Source: Rathayibacter sp. VKM Ac-2856 (GTDB lineage Bacteria > Actinomycetota > Actinomycetes > Actinomycetales > Microbacteriaceae). Taken from it: a DNA stretch of 64,000 bases. This document shows, piece by piece, positions 52,597 through 62,155 of this stretch. The stretch lies in contig NZ_JABMLF010000004.1 in assembly GCF_013205055.1 (NCBI RefSeq), positions 248,001 through 312,000 of the forward strand, written 5' to 3'. How positions within the stretch are numbered: position 1 is the first letter of the stretch; each line of letters starts with the position of its first letter. Under the pieces are notes generated by a model. The model was not told the DNA's origin. It did no database searches and was given only the letters and a program-made list of their open reading frames with translations. The position numbers and the translations under genes were made by a program.

Positions 52597-53835
52597 TCAG
52601 GCGCGGGCGCCGAGAGCGTCCGTGCGCGTGCCGGGGCCGGAGGAGGCGGACGGTTCGGATCCGCCCGCCGCCGCGGGATCCGCGAGCGCGCGACGCCAGG
52701 GTAGCTCCGCGGCGCCCACCAGCTCCAGCCTCGATCGCAGCGCCGCGCGCTCGATCCGCACGCCCCGGGCGAGGTCGCTGAGCGCGCGGGCTGAGACCCG
52801 CGCGGCCAGGCGCTCCCGGTCGACCGTGAGCAGGGAGCCGAGGAAGCCGCCCAGGACGACCGCGGTCGGGTTGAAGAGGTTGATGTACGTCGACAGACCC
52901 TCGGCGAGCAGGTCGACCTGCCGGGCGACCTCGGCGAGGACGGCGGGGTCGCGGGAGGTGCCCAGCGCGATGTCGAGCTCGTCCTGGTCGAGGACGCGGG
53001 CGCCGAGCACGTCCAGGAGCGAGCGCATCCGGACCTCGGCCTCGAGGCAGCCGTGCCGTCCGCAGCCGCAGAGGCGGCCGTTCGCGGCGACGAGGGTGTG
53101 GCCGAGCTCGGCGGCGAAGCCGGAGGAGCCCTGCAGTGGGACGCCGCCGATGATGACGCCGCCGCCGATCCCGCTGGCTCCTCCGCTGACGTAGACGACG
53201 TCGGCGACGCCCCGCGCGGCGCCGAAGAGGGACTCGCCGATCGCGCCGAGGGTCGCGTCGTTGCCGACGGAGACGGGGAGGTCGAGGGCCCGGCCGAGCT
53301 GCGAGGCGAGGTCGACGTCGCGCCAGCCCAGGTGCGGGGCGCGGTGCACGAAGCCGGAGTCGGCCTGGACGAGCCCCGGCACGGCGACGCCGACGCCGAG
53401 GAGGACGCGGTGGGTCTCGCTCTCGGCGCGGAACCCGGCCACGATGCCGCTGACCACCCGCACGACGGTCGCGGGGCTCGCGGGCTTCGGAGTGTCGAAG
53501 CGGACCCGGCGCAGCAGATCGCCGTGCAGGCCGACCAGCCCGACGATGATCGCGTCGGTGTCGAGGTGCACGCCGACCACGGCGGCCCGTCGGCCCGGCA
53601 CGACCGTGGCGCTCGGCCGGCCGATGCGGCCGTCGGAGGCCGCCGTCTCCTCCTCGACCCAGCCGAGCTCGCTCAGCTCGCCGACCAGGTTCGCCACGGC
53701 CGAGCGGTTCAGGCCCGTCAGACGGCCCAGCTCCGCGCGGCTGATCGGCCCCGAGCGGTGCACCAGGGTCGCGATGGCGGCGAGGTTGTGCCGACGGAGC
53801 AGAGCGTTGCTCGATGCTCCGACTGCTCCTGCCAT
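52597..53835 (-). CDS. ROK-family transcriptional repressor (XylR/NagC type)
   Basis: The 412-residue protein has an N-terminal MarR-like helix-turn-helix (SRAELGRLTGLNRSAVANLVGEL) and a ROK sugar-kinase-like domain. The NDATLGAIGE and ELGHTLV motifs and the zinc motif CGCGRHGCLE are present. Such regulators sense a sugar and repress transport genes; the adjacent upstream chvE-mmsA-mmsB operon is the obvious target. ATG 53835 is preferred (GAGAGG 9 bases upstream); an in-frame GTG at 53868 would add 11 residues. Confidence 0.93.
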   Translation of the reverse strand: MAGAVGASSNALLRRHNLAAIATLVHRSGPISRAELGRLTGLNRSAVANLVGELSELGWVEEETAASDGRIGRPSATVVPGRRAAVVGVHLDTDAIIVGLVGLHGDLLRRVRFDTPKPASPATVVRVVSGIVAGFRAESETHRVLLGVGVAVPGLVQADSGFVHRAPHLGWRDVDLASQLGRALDLPVSVGNDATLGAIGESLFGAARGVADVVYVSGGASGIGGGVIIGGVPLQGSSGFAAELGHTLVAANGRLCGCGRHGCLEAEVRMRSLLDVLGARVLDQDELDIALGTSRDPAVLAEVARQVDLLAEGLSTYINLFNPTAVVLGGFLGSLLTVDRERLAARVSARALSDLARGVRIERAALRSRLELVGAAELPWRRALADPAAAGGSEPSASSGPGTRTDALGARA

Positions 53836-53944
53836 GCTGCTCAGCCTCTCGTCGGCGCGGTGGGGCACCGGTCCGGGGATGCGCTCGGGCGCGTGCCCTC
53901 CGGGGAGAGCGCGCGCCCGAGCACGGTGCAGGGAGGAGAGAAGG

Positions 53945-55174
53945 CTAGCGCCCGCCCGCCCTCCTCTTGTTGAAGATGTCGAACGCGACGGCCAGCAGGA
54001 GCACGAAGCCCTTGATCGCCATCTGCCAGGCGGCGTCGACGGAGAGGATCGACAGGCCCATGTTGAGCACGCCCATCACGAGACCGCCGATGACCGCTCC
54101 GATCACGGTGCCGACGCCGCCCTGGACGGCCGCGCCGCCGATGAAGACCGCGGCGATCGCGTCGAGCTCGTAGTTCTGACCGGCGGAGGCGACGGCGCCG
54201 CCGGCACGGGCGGTGCTGACGATGCCCGCGACACCGGCGAGGGCGCCCATGTTCACGAAGATGAAGAAGTTGACCCACTTCGTCTTCACGCCGGACATCA
54301 TCGCGGCGAACAGGTTGCCGCCCATCGCGTAGATGTGGCGGCCGAAGACCGTCCGGCCGAGCACGAAGCTGTAGGCGAGGATCAGCACGGCGAGCACGAT
54401 CAGGATGATCGGGGTGCCGCTGTAGCCGGCCAGCAGCCAGGCGAGCGCCATGACCGCGACGACCGTGACGGCCGACTTCGCCCAGAGGGCGCCGATCGGC
54501 TCGCGCGGGAGCTCGAGGCGGCGCAGCGTCGCCCGGGAGCGCAGCTGCTGGACGACGAACACGACGCAGACGAGCAGGCCGAGCACCAGGGTGAGGGCGT
54601 CGCGGCCGGCGATGCCGCCGAGCACGCCCGGCAGCCAGCCGGCGCCGATCGCGGTGAACTCGGTCGGGAGGCCGTTGATCGTGCCGCCGGTGAGCAGCAC
54701 CAGGGTGAAGCCGCGGAAGATCAGCATGCCCGCGAGCGTCACGATGAACGCCGGTATGCCGACGAAGGCGACCCAGAAGCCCTGCCAGGCGCCGACGGCG
54801 GCGCCGGTGACCAGGGCGACGACGACGGCGGCCCACCAGGGCAGGCCCCAGTTGTTCATCGCGATCGCCGAGATGGCGCCGACCATGGCGACGACCGAGC
54901 CGACCGAGAGGTCGATGTGGCCGGCGATGATCACCATCACCATGCCGATGGCGAGGATCAGGACGTACGCGTTCTGCTGGATCAGGTTGTTGACGTTGCC
55001 CGGCAGCAGGAGGCGGCCGCCCGTCAGGACCTGGAACAGCAGGATGATGATCGCGAGCGCGGCGAGGATGCCGTACTGGCGGAGGTTGATGTTCAGTCGG
55101 CGTGCGCGCTTGGGCGGCGTCGACGGCGTGCTCGCCGGCGTGCCGCTCGGGGCTGTCGTGGTCGTGGCGCTCAT
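53945..55174 (-). CDS. mmsB: Multiple-sugar ABC transporter permease MmsB-like
   Basis: The 409-residue polytopic protein of the branched-chain/ribose-type permease family (BPD_transp_2) has about 10-11 membrane segments. Conserved features are [20 protein letters not shown] and [10 protein letters not shown], and [20 protein letters not shown] near the C-terminus. ATGA overlap with the ATPase gene. The length with a central cytoplasmic insertion ([17 protein letters not shown]) matches MmsB/GguB rather than RbsC. Confidence 0.92.
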   Translation of the reverse strand: MSATTTTAPSGTPASTPSTPPKRARRLNINLRQYGILAALAIIILLFQVLTGGRLLLPGNVNNLIQQNAYVLILAIGMVMVIIAGHIDLSVGSVVAMVGAISAIAMNNWGLPWWAAVVVALVTGAAVGAWQGFWVAFVGIPAFIVTLAGMLIFRGFTLVLLTGGTINGLPTEFTAIGAGWLPGVLGGIAGRDALTLVLGLLVCVVFVVQQLRSRATLRRLELPREPIGALWAKSAVTVVAVMALAWLLAGYSGTPIILIVLAVLILAYSFVLGRTVFGRHIYAMGGNLFAAMMSGVKTKWVNFFIFVNMGALAGVAGIVSTARAGGAVASAGQNYELDAIAAVFIGGAAVQGGVGTVIGAVIGGLVMGVLNMGLSILSVDAAWQMAIKGFVLLLAVAFDIFNKRRAGGR

Positions 55175-56712
55175 CGGGCCTGTTCCTTTCCGGCGGTCAT
55201 GTAGTGCATGAGGTGCTCCTGGGTGGCGTCGGCACGGTCGATCTCGCCCGTGATGCGCCCCTCGGAGATGGTGTAGATCCGGTCGGCCAGCCCGATCAGC
55301 TCGGGCAGCTCGGACGAGATGACGACGACCGCCTTGCCCTGGGCCGCGAGCTCGTTGATGATGCCGTAGATCTCGTACTTGGCTCCCACGTCGATGCCTC
55401 GGGTGGGCTCGTCGAGGATCAGCACGTCGGGACCCGAGAAGATCCACTTCGAGAGGACGACCTTCTGCTGGTTGCCGCCCGAGAGCTTGCCGGTGACGGC
55501 GGAGACGCTCGGGGCCTTGATGTTCATCTTCGAGCGGTACGAGTCGGCGACCTTGTACTCGCGGTGCTTGTCGATCACGCCGAGGCGGGCGAGTCGCGAC
55601 AGCGCCGCAGCGGACACGTTGACGGTGATGTCGCCGATGAGGTTGAGGCCGTAGCGCTTGCGGTCCTCGGTCGCGTAGGCGAGGCCGTTGCGGATCGCCT
55701 CCTCGACGGTGCGGGTCTGGATCTCCTTCCCGTCCTTGAAGACGCGTCCGGAGATGCCGGTGCCGTAGCTGCGGCCGAAGATGCTCATCGCCAGTTCGGT
55801 GCGCCCGGCGCCCATCAGGCCCGCGAAGCCGACGATCTCGCCGGCGCGCACGGTGAAGGAGGCGTCCTCGACGACGACCCGGTCGATGTCGACCGGGTGG
55901 TGCACCGTCCAGTTCTCGACGCGGAGCTTCTCCTCGCCGATCTGCGGATCGCGCGGCGGGAACATGCTGTTGAGGTCGCGGCCGACCATCGCGCGGATGA
56001 TGCGGCTCTCGGAGGCGTCCTCGCCGGCCATCGCGAAGCTCTCGATGGTGCGGCCGTCGCGGATGATCGTCACCGTGTCCGCGATGGCGCGGATCTCCTT
56101 CAGCTTGTGGCTGATGATGATGCAGGTGATGCCCTGGCGGCGCAGCTGGTCGATCAGGCCGAGCAGGTGGTCGCTGTCCTCGTCGTTGAGAGCGGCGGTG
56201 GGCTCGTCGAGGATGAGGAGCTTCACCTCCTTCGCGAGCGCCTTGGCGATCTCGACGAGCTGCTGCTTGCCGACGCCCAGCTCGAGGATCTTCGTGGCCG
56301 GGCTCTCGGCGAGGCCGACGCGGGCGAGCAGCTTGGCCGCCTCCGCGTTCGTGGCGTTCCAGTTGATGACGCCGCGGGTGGACTTCTCGTTGCCGAGGAA
56401 GATGTTCTCGGCGATGGAGAGGTAGGGGCTCAGCGCGAGCTCCTGGTGGATGATGACGATGCCGTCGGCTTCGCTGTCGTTGATCGAGCGGTACTGCGCC
56501 TGGCGGCCCTCGAACTCGATCGAGCCGTCGAAGCTGCCGACGGGGTAGACGCCCGAGAGCACCTTCATGAGCGTCGACTTGCCGGCGCCGTTCTCGCCGC
56601 AGATGGCGTGGACCTCGCCCGGCTGGACCGAGAGCGAGACCCCGTCGAGGGCGCGGACGCCGCCGCCGAACTCCTTGACGATGTCGCGCATGATGAGGAT
56701 GGGACTGGCCAA
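55171..56712 (-). CDS. mmsA: Multiple-sugar ABC transporter ATPase MmsA-like
   Basis: The 513-residue protein has two fused ABC domains. The first has Walker [10 protein letters not shown], Walker [12 protein letters not shown] and a degenerate signature [10 protein letters not shown]; the second has a non-canonical P-loop GLMGAGRTE, signature [12 protein letters not shown] and [11 protein letters not shown]. This asymmetric pattern is typical of sugar importers (XylG, RbsA, MmsA/GguA). It starts at TTG 56712 with GAGG 5 bases upstream; an internal ATG at 56691 is the alternative. Confidence 0.94.
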   Translation of the reverse strand: MASPILIMRDIVKEFGGGVRALDGVSLSVQPGEVHAICGENGAGKSTLMKVLSGVYPVGSFDGSIEFEGRQAQYRSINDSEADGIVIIHQELALSPYLSIAENIFLGNEKSTRGVINWNATNAEAAKLLARVGLAESPATKILELGVGKQQLVEIAKALAKEVKLLILDEPTAALNDEDSDHLLGLIDQLRRQGITCIIISHKLKEIRAIADTVTIIRDGRTIESFAMAGEDASESRIIRAMVGRDLNSMFPPRDPQIGEEKLRVENWTVHHPVDIDRVVVEDASFTVRAGEIVGFAGLMGAGRTELAMSIFGRSYGTGISGRVFKDGKEIQTRTVEEAIRNGLAYATEDRKRYGLNLIGDITVNVSAAALSRLARLGVIDKHREYKVADSYRSKMNIKAPSVSAVTGKLSGGNQQKVVLSKWIFSGPDVLILDEPTRGIDVGAKYEIYGIINELAAQGKAVVVISSELPELIGLADRIYTISEGRITGEIDRADATQEHLMHYMTAGKEQAR

Positions 56713-56761
56713 CAGGGCCTCACTTCGTTGTGCAGAGGATGGGTGGGGACGCGGGGAAGAA

Positions 56762-56801
56762 GGGCGGGGTGGGGGAGGATCACTCCTCCCCTGCCCCGCC
56801 C
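56762..56801 (-). terminator. Intercistronic hairpin between chvE and mmsA
   Basis: The outer stem GGGCGGGG / CCCCGCCC (8 bp) encloses a second GGGGGAG / CTCCTCCCC-type stem. It lies just downstream of chvE and upstream of mmsA, as expected for a partial terminator or 3'-end protector that raises binding-protein levels over the membrane components. Confidence 0.6.
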
Positions 56802-56807
56802 GACCGA

Positions 56808-57935
56808 TCAGAGTCCGACGTCGCCGGCCTTGAGGAAGCCGGAGTCGATGAGGGTCGACTGCACGTCGTCCTTGACGACGACCTGCGGCTCGAGGAGGTA
56901 GGACGGGACGACCTTCTCGCCGTTGTCGTACGTCTCGGTGTCGTTCACCTCGGGCTCGTCGCCCGCGACGATCGACTGCACCATCTGGAAGACGCGGTCG
57001 CCGAGGGTGCGGGTGTCCTTCCAGACCGTCATCGACTGCTCGTCGGCGAGGATCGCCTTGACGTTCGCCTTGTCGGCGTCCTGTCCGGTGATGATCGGGT
57101 AGTCGGCGCCGGGCGCGTAGCCGGCCGACTTCAGCGAGGCCTCGATGCCGATGGCCAGGCTGTCGTTGGGAGAGAGGACCACGTCGACCTTCTGGTCACC
57201 CGTGTAGAAGGAGGAGAGGCGGTTGTCCATCTCGGACTGCGCCTTGTCCGAGGCCCAGCCCTGGATGCCGATCGAGGCCCAGTCGTCGTCCGAGGCGGGC
57301 GACTTGCCGGACGGGACGACGAGCTTGCCGCTCTCGATGTAGGGCTGCAGGACGTCCCACGCGCCGGAGAAGAAGAACTTCGCGTTGTTGTCGTCGGGGC
57401 TGCCGGCGAAGGGCTCGAGGGTGAACGGACCCGCGGCGTTCGCGAGGTCGAGGGTCGACTCGATGTACTGGCCCTGGAGCTGGCCGACCTTGTAGTTGTC
57501 GAACGTCGCGTAGTAGTCGACGTCGGCGGTGCCGTTGATCAGGCGGTCGTAGGCGATGACGGTCGCGTTCTGCTTCTTCGCCTCGGCGAGGACGGGGGCG
57601 AGGGCCTCGCCGTCGATGGCCGCGACCACGAGGATCTTCGAGCCGCCGGCGATCTGGTTCTGGATCTGCGAGATCTGCTGGTCGGTCTTGTTGTCCGCGT
57701 ACTGGAGGTCGACGGTGCAGCCGTCGCCCTCGAGCTGGGACTGGAGGCCTTCGCCGTCGTTGATCCAGCGCTCGAGGCTGCGGGTGGGCATCGAGATGCC
57801 GACGGTGCAGTCGCCCTCGGCGCCGGCGCCTGCAGCGGCGCCGCCCGAGTTGGCGGGGCTCGCGGAACAGGCCGCGAGGCCGAGGGAGATGATGCCGGCG
57901 GCGGCCAGCGTGGTGATGCTGCGGGAGAACTTCAT
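56808..57935 (-). CDS. chvE: Sugar-binding lipoprotein ChvE-like
   Basis: The 375-residue periplasmic-binding-protein-I-fold lipoprotein has lipobox LAAC with the lipid-modified Cys near residue 22. Features of the ChvE/XylF group are [44 protein letters not shown] and [13 protein letters not shown]. It captures monosaccharides for MmsA/MmsB. ATG 57935 has GAGAGG upstream; an in-frame ATG 9 bases earlier overlaps that site. Confidence 0.93.
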   Translation of the reverse strand: MKFSRSITTLAAAGIISLGLAACSASPANSGGAAAGAGAEGDCTVGISMPTRSLERWINDGEGLQSQLEGDGCTVDLQYADNKTDQQISQIQNQIAGGSKILVVAAIDGEALAPVLAEAKKQNATVIAYDRLINGTADVDYYATFDNYKVGQLQGQYIESTLDLANAAGPFTLEPFAGSPDDNNAKFFFSGAWDVLQPYIESGKLVVPSGKSPASDDDWASIGIQGWASDKAQSEMDNRLSSFYTGDQKVDVVLSPNDSLAIGIEASLKSAGYAPGADYPIITGQDADKANVKAILADEQSMTVWKDTRTLGDRVFQMVQSIVAGDEPEVNDTETYDNGEKVVPSYLLEPQVVVKDDVQSTLIDSGFLKAGDVGL

Positions 57936-58063
57936 GGAGTGCATTCCTCTCTGAAAGCAGTGTCCGAGGATGAGGACGGCGCGAGAGCGTGCAGGTGGGA
58001 GCACGTCGTCGTGTCGTCGCCCGGGAGGGCGGGGAAGCCCCGAGGGGCTTTGTCCACGGAGAC

Positions 58064-58092
58064 AACATATTGGGCGATCCCCGCTCTGTAAA
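58064..58092 (-). promoter_or_regulatory. chvE operon promoter with operator-like sequence
   Basis: On the minus strand TTTACA (58087-58092), a 17-bp spacer and TATGTT (58064-58069) form a good sigma-A promoter. The -35 sits inside an imperfect palindrome CGCTTTACAGAGCG, a plausible ROK repressor site. The rest of the 421-bp divergent gap carries the promoter of the next plus-strand gene (TAGGCT at 58309-58314) and no gene. Confidence 0.65.
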
Positions 58093-58356
58093 GCGCGGAG
58101 GCCGACGGATCGGCAGCGTTGCCGAACCGTGATCTTCCGAGGGGGACCCGCGCCAGTACTAGGGGAGACCGCTCTCAGAACGAGCGGTGCGCGACGGACG
58201 CGAGCGCGGGGGAGCGCGGTCGGGGGCCGCGTCGGAGGGAGTCGTCGAGCCGCGGCAGTGGCACGGAAGGGGGGCTGCTCGGGCCGGATCGCGGGCGCCG
58301 ACGGCTCCTAGGCTGCGAGGACGACGGACCACTGACCCACCGCGAAAGAGGACGAC

Positions 58357-58926
58357 ATGACGACCCAGCCCGAGAATGACAGCGCAACCACCGGAACCTT
58401 CCGGCGCCGGGACGGCCTCGCGGTCGCCTGGACCGCTCCGGTGCTCGCCGCGGCCGTGAGCGCACCGGGCGCTGCTGCCTCGACGGTCCCGCCGGAGGAC
58501 CCCGGACCCTTCGTCGGCCTCCGCATCCTGCCGAGGGGAGCCCTGTTCTCCATCGAGGTGAGCGTGGGCACCATCGCCGAGTCCTTCACCCCGGTGGTGC
58601 TGCCCGTGGAGGCGCGGGTGGACATCGTCTCGGAGCAGGACGTCGAGGGCTGGGGGCAGGGCGTGGTGGTGGACAGCCCTCGCACCGGGCACATCCTGAT
58701 CCCCGCGGGCGAGTACCGGAGCGCGGTGTCGGTCTCGCTCTCCGGCGGGAGGAAGTTCCAGGTCAAGCAGGCCGTCCCCACCTCGACGAGCAGCCTGAGC
58801 ACGTCCCCGACCGGCACGTACCGCGTGACCGCCACCGTGACCAGGGGCCCGGTCTACACCGGGACCGAGGGGGACATCATCGCGACCCTCGGTGCTACGA
58901 GCCAGACCGTCTCGATCACCGTCTGA
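58357..58926 (+). CDS. Exported protein of unknown function with Tat-like signal
   Basis: In this 189-residue protein a twin-arginine-like motif (RRRDGLAVAW) precedes a hydrophobic, Ala-rich stretch and a likely cleavage near GAAAS. The mature part is beta-rich with alternating Val/Thr (SAVSVSLSGGRKFQVKQAV, TGTYRVTATVTRGPV, TSQTVSITV), suggesting an immunoglobulin-like extracellular domain. No family is recognised. GAAAGAGG lies before the ATG; a TAGGCT -10 is at 58309-58314. Confidence 0.72.
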   Translation: MTTQPENDSATTGTFRRRDGLAVAWTAPVLAAAVSAPGAAASTVPPEDPGPFVGLRILPRGALFSIEVSVGTIAESFTPVVLPVEARVDIVSEQDVEGWGQGVVVDSPRTGHILIPAGEYRSAVSVSLSGGRKFQVKQAVPTSTSSLSTSPTGTYRVTATVTRGPVYTGTEGDIIATLGATSQTVSITV

Positions 58927-58998
58927 CCGGAGTGCCGCCGGGCGCGACGCTCGCGTCGTCGGACCCGGCGGCACCCGGCCGCCCGGTCGGTCGGCCCG

Positions 58999-59508
58999 TC
59001 AGAGCCAGCGGCGCACGCCCGGTCGTTCCAGGGCGTCGGCCAGGGTGCCGTGCCGGCTCCGCACGACGCGGAGGAGGGCGGTGGTGACGGTGATCCGCGA
59101 GCAGGTCCCGGCGATGGCCAGGACGACGCCCGAGAGCAGTGCCATCACCGGGTACTCGTCGATGAGCTGATCGGCCGACCAGTACATCAGCAGCGTCGCC
59201 AGCGACGCGAGAGCGACCGGCGCGGTGAGGATCCCCGCGATCAGCGCAGCGCCCAGCCCGATCTCGACGACCGGGGTGACGAATCCGAGGAGAGCCGAGT
59301 GATCGTGCAGAGCAGTGGACGCGAAGAACCGGAAGTACTCGGGCACCCGGTCGTTGTCGACGGCTCCGGAGGCGACGAGCAGGATGTCGGAGCCGCCGAA
59401 CCCCGAGCGGAGCTTGATCGCGCCCTCGTTGATCCAGAGGACGCCCAGGGCGACGCGGACGGCGGCGCCGAGGGCCGCGGCCGCCCAGCGCCACCCGGAC
59501 CGGCTCAC
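58999..59508 (-). CDS. DoxX-like membrane protein
   Basis: The 169-residue protein has four hydrophobic segments typical of the DoxX/MauE fold: WAAAALGAAVRVALGVLWINEGAIKLR, FVTPVVEIGLGAALIAGIL, PVALASLATLLMYWSA and MALLSGVVLAIAGT. It starts at a GTG overlapping the DM13 gene (GTGA), so the pair is co-translated. DoxX-like proteins take part in thiol or quinone-linked membrane redox systems in some bacteria; the role here is unknown. Confidence 0.83.
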   Translation of the reverse strand: MSRSGWRWAAAALGAAVRVALGVLWINEGAIKLRSGFGGSDILLVASGAVDNDRVPEYFRFFASTALHDHSALLGFVTPVVEIGLGAALIAGILTAPVALASLATLLMYWSADQLIDEYPVMALLSGVVLAIAGTCSRITVTTALLRVVRSRHGTLADALERPGVRRWL

Positions 59509-59963
59509 GAGAGCTTCGCGGCGCCGAACACGGCCTTGGCCTTGTCGCAGTGAACGACCACGTAGCCGTAGTCGCCGGCGTTCTCGACCGAGAAGGACTG
59601 CGTCGCCGTGTCGAAGGAGACCTCGCCGATCTCGAGCCCGGCGCTCACGGCCTTCTCGTCCGTGCCGTTCGTGAGGTAGAGGTGCAGGTCGGGGCCCTCG
59701 TCGGAGGAGAAGCCGCTCAGGTCGACGGTCGTGCCGTCCACTGTCGCGGTGCCGGCGACCGTCTTGCCGTTGAGGCCCTCGAAGTCGCCCGCGCGGCTCT
59801 CGCCGACCGGCGCGAGGGTCGACGGCTCCGCGGTCTTCGCGGCGGCGGTGCTGGAGCCGGTGGACGACTGCGACGCGGTGCCGGTGCTGGGAGCGCAGCC
59901 GGTGAGCAGGCCGGCGACGAGCACGACTCCGGCGATCGCCTGGGGGAGCGGGTGTCGGGACAT
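59505..59963 (-). CDS. DM13-domain lipoprotein
   Basis: The 152-residue protein has lipobox LLTGC near residue 23, followed by a Ser/Thr/Ala-rich linker and a DM13 domain (VDLSGFSSDEGPDLHLYLTNGTDEK ... YGYVVVHCDKAKAVFGAAKL, given here as its two ends). DM13 domains carry a conserved Cys (here in VVHCDK) and are thought to take part in redox reactions. ATG 59963 follows GAGAGGA. It is coupled to the DoxX-like gene. Confidence 0.85.
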   Translation of the reverse strand: MSRHPLPQAIAGVVLVAGLLTGCAPSTGTASQSSTGSSTAAAKTAEPSTLAPVGESRAGDFEGLNGKTVAGTATVDGTTVDLSGFSSDEGPDLHLYLTNGTDEKAVSAGLEIGEVSFDTATQSFSVENAGDYGYVVVHCDKAKAVFGAAKLS

Positions 59964-60107
59964 GGGGTGTTCCTCTCGTTCTCGAGGTCTCCCGGACGGG
60001 ATGTCCGGGAGACGGGGGACGGCGACCGGCGGGGGGCCGGTCGCGACCTCGGGCGGGCCGCTGGGGAGGATGGGCACGGTGCGGCCCGCCCGAGGAGTGC
60101 GGACGGG

Positions 60108-61631
60108 TCAGCTCACCTTCGAGATCGCGCAGGACCTGTAGCCCGAGTTCGCGTTGACCTGCACGTTGTAGGAGTGGCCGGCCTCGAAGGTGTAGCCCGC
60201 GCCGAGAGGGCAGGAGTACTGCACGCCCGGGGCGCCGACGTCGCTCTGCGAGGAGTAGCCGTTGATCAGCACCTGCGAGGCGGCGAAGGACGTCCGGCCG
60301 CCGGCGAAGATCGAGTCGAGGCTGCTGCTGTCGATCACGTACGGGGTCGCGGGGTTCCGCGACGAGGCCGAGGTGCCGTAGGACTCGTTCGCGCCCGGGC
60401 TGAGCGCCGTGCCCCACTTGTTGCCGAAGATCCAGTACTGCGAGTCGACCACGAGCGTGGCCGAGGCGTAGGCGCCGGAGTCGGGGCTGTCGGGGCCGGT
60501 GTTGCTCACCTGCAGGAGGAAGTAGGGCGAGGGCGCCGGCGGGGTCGCCCCGAAGAGCGCGACGCTGAAGGCACCGGGAGCGGCCGAGGCGTCACCCCAG
60601 GCGGAGGGCGCGTAGTCGTTGTTCAGCGACCACTGCATGACGCCGGCGACGTGGCCGTAGAGCGCGGGCTCCTGCGCCATCGCCTTCCACTGGGACGCGA
60701 GGCTCGCCAGCACCGCGGCCTGGTCGTACGCCGCGGCGCCCGATCCGCCGAAGACGTTGTTCGCGGTGCCGCTGGCGCCGGCGTTGCTGACCTGCCCGAT
60801 CACGATTTTCGTGCGATCGGCGATGCAGAGCGAGGTCGCCCCGGAGCAGTCGGGTCGGACCGCGCTGTTCAGGGCGTCGCCGATGGTGCTGAAGAACCGC
60901 GGATCGCTCTCGCCGACTCCGCCGACCGTCCAGCCGCCGGTGTTGTACGTCTGCGCGAGCAGGTAGTCGACCGTGCCGGAGGCGACGAGCGGGCCGAACT
61001 GGTCGTTCGCGCCGTCGTGGACACCGGAGGTGAGGGTCAGGTTCGTGGGGGACGCGGGGTCGACGTCGGTCCCGCTGCTCAGGTAGACCTGCGGGGCGAC
61101 CGCGAGCGAGAGGCCCGCGCCCGTGACGGTGGCGCCGAGGGCGCTGATCGTCTCGGCGTCGATGCCGTTCTCGAGGTCGAGGTCGACACCGGTGATGCTG
61201 CCGCCGGTGAGCTTCGCGTTGTAGTCCTCGATCTGGGCGAGCAGCCGGGAGCCGACGGCGCTCGCCGTCCCCGTGTTCACCGTGTCGCGGGTGACGGTCT
61301 GACCGCCCAGGCTGAGCAGGTTCACCGTCCCCTTCTCCTCGTGGTCGATGACCTTCTGCATCGCCGCGAGGACGGCGGGATCGGCGGTGCTGCCCGCCGG
61401 GTCGGCGAAGGCGAAGACGATCACGTTCGAGGCCGCGATGCCGGCGGGGTCGATCTGGGCCAGCGAGCCCGTCGCTCCGAGCTGGAGGTAGGAGACGCGG
61501 AGGCCGGGGACGCTCGCGGCGGTGTCCGCGACGGCGGACGGCGCGGGCCCGCCCACGACGATCGCGCTCGGAACGGCCACTGCGGCGGCGACGGCCACTG
61601 CCGCCAGGAGGCGGTTCAGTCGTGTTCTCAT
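60108..61631 (-). CDS. Secreted GH18-type glycoside hydrolase (chitinase-like)
   Basis: The 507-residue protein has a signal peptide (LLAAVAVAAAVAVPSAIVVGG, cleavage near AVADT). A TIM-barrel follows with SLGGQTVT and the GH18 catalytic strand TGVDLDLENG. That strand matches DGxDxDxE except that the first Asp is Thr; the catalytic Glu is present. LLAQTYNTGG and GVMQWSLNND complete the barrel. The last 140 residues form an unrecognised Cys-containing C-terminal domain. It is probably extracellular and acts on chitin-like polymers. It diverges from an AraC-family gene. Confidence 0.87.
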   Translation of the reverse strand: MRTRLNRLLAAVAVAAAVAVPSAIVVGGPAPSAVADTAASVPGLRVSYLQLGATGSLAQIDPAGIAASNVIVFAFADPAGSTADPAVLAAMQKVIDHEEKGTVNLLSLGGQTVTRDTVNTGTASAVGSRLLAQIEDYNAKLTGGSITGVDLDLENGIDAETISALGATVTGAGLSLAVAPQVYLSSGTDVDPASPTNLTLTSGVHDGANDQFGPLVASGTVDYLLAQTYNTGGWTVGGVGESDPRFFSTIGDALNSAVRPDCSGATSLCIADRTKIVIGQVSNAGASGTANNVFGGSGAAAYDQAAVLASLASQWKAMAQEPALYGHVAGVMQWSLNNDYAPSAWGDASAAPGAFSVALFGATPPAPSPYFLLQVSNTGPDSPDSGAYASATLVVDSQYWIFGNKWGTALSPGANESYGTSASSRNPATPYVIDSSSLDSIFAGGRTSFAASQVLINGYSSQSDVGAPGVQYSCPLGAGYTFEAGHSYNVQVNANSGYRSCAISKVS

Positions 61632-62155
61632 CTCGGATTCCCTTTCGCTGGGGGGCAGGGCGAGCGGTGGCCGAGGCGGGCGACGCCCTCGGCCGGTCCG
61701 GTGGATCGGAGCGCCGGCTGCCCCGGTCGTCCTCCGAATGGTGCGCCCCTCGGGCCGCCCGCCGAAATGCCTGGCACAGACGAGTGGAGTTGGCAGGAAA
61801 AGCCGATGACGCTCGATGGCCAATGGTCGAATCCTGAAAGCCCTCTCCATTCATGTGGACGTATAGAAAGGTCGATAGCTGTGTATAGAAAGACAGCCAT
61901 CCGCAGAAAGCCGGGGAAGTGCGATGGCGGAGATCGGCGGATTCGGCGCGTAAGCGCGGAAATGGCGCCGGACTTGAAGAATGCGCCTTTCCTGCTGTTA
62001 CACTCACCGCTCGGTCGGCCTGCAGGAATCCCCGTTCACCGGGTGGATACGCGGGCAGCGGCTATGAGAAATCACATGTTCTGGCGACGCGGGCATGTGG
62101 CGAGCGGATCCCGATCCCGGGCGCTCTCAGCACTCCTCGAGACGATTGAGCACTC
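61632..62155. other. Lower-GC divergent regulatory gap between the GH18 gene and an AraC-type gene
   Basis: The 524-bp region has reduced GC between about 61780 and 62100. Direct repeats GTATAGAAAG lie at 61861-61870 and 61883-61892, 22 bp apart (two helical turns), as expected for AraC-type sites. A TACACT -10 on the plus strand is at 61999-62004. No gene is seen. Confidence 0.6.
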
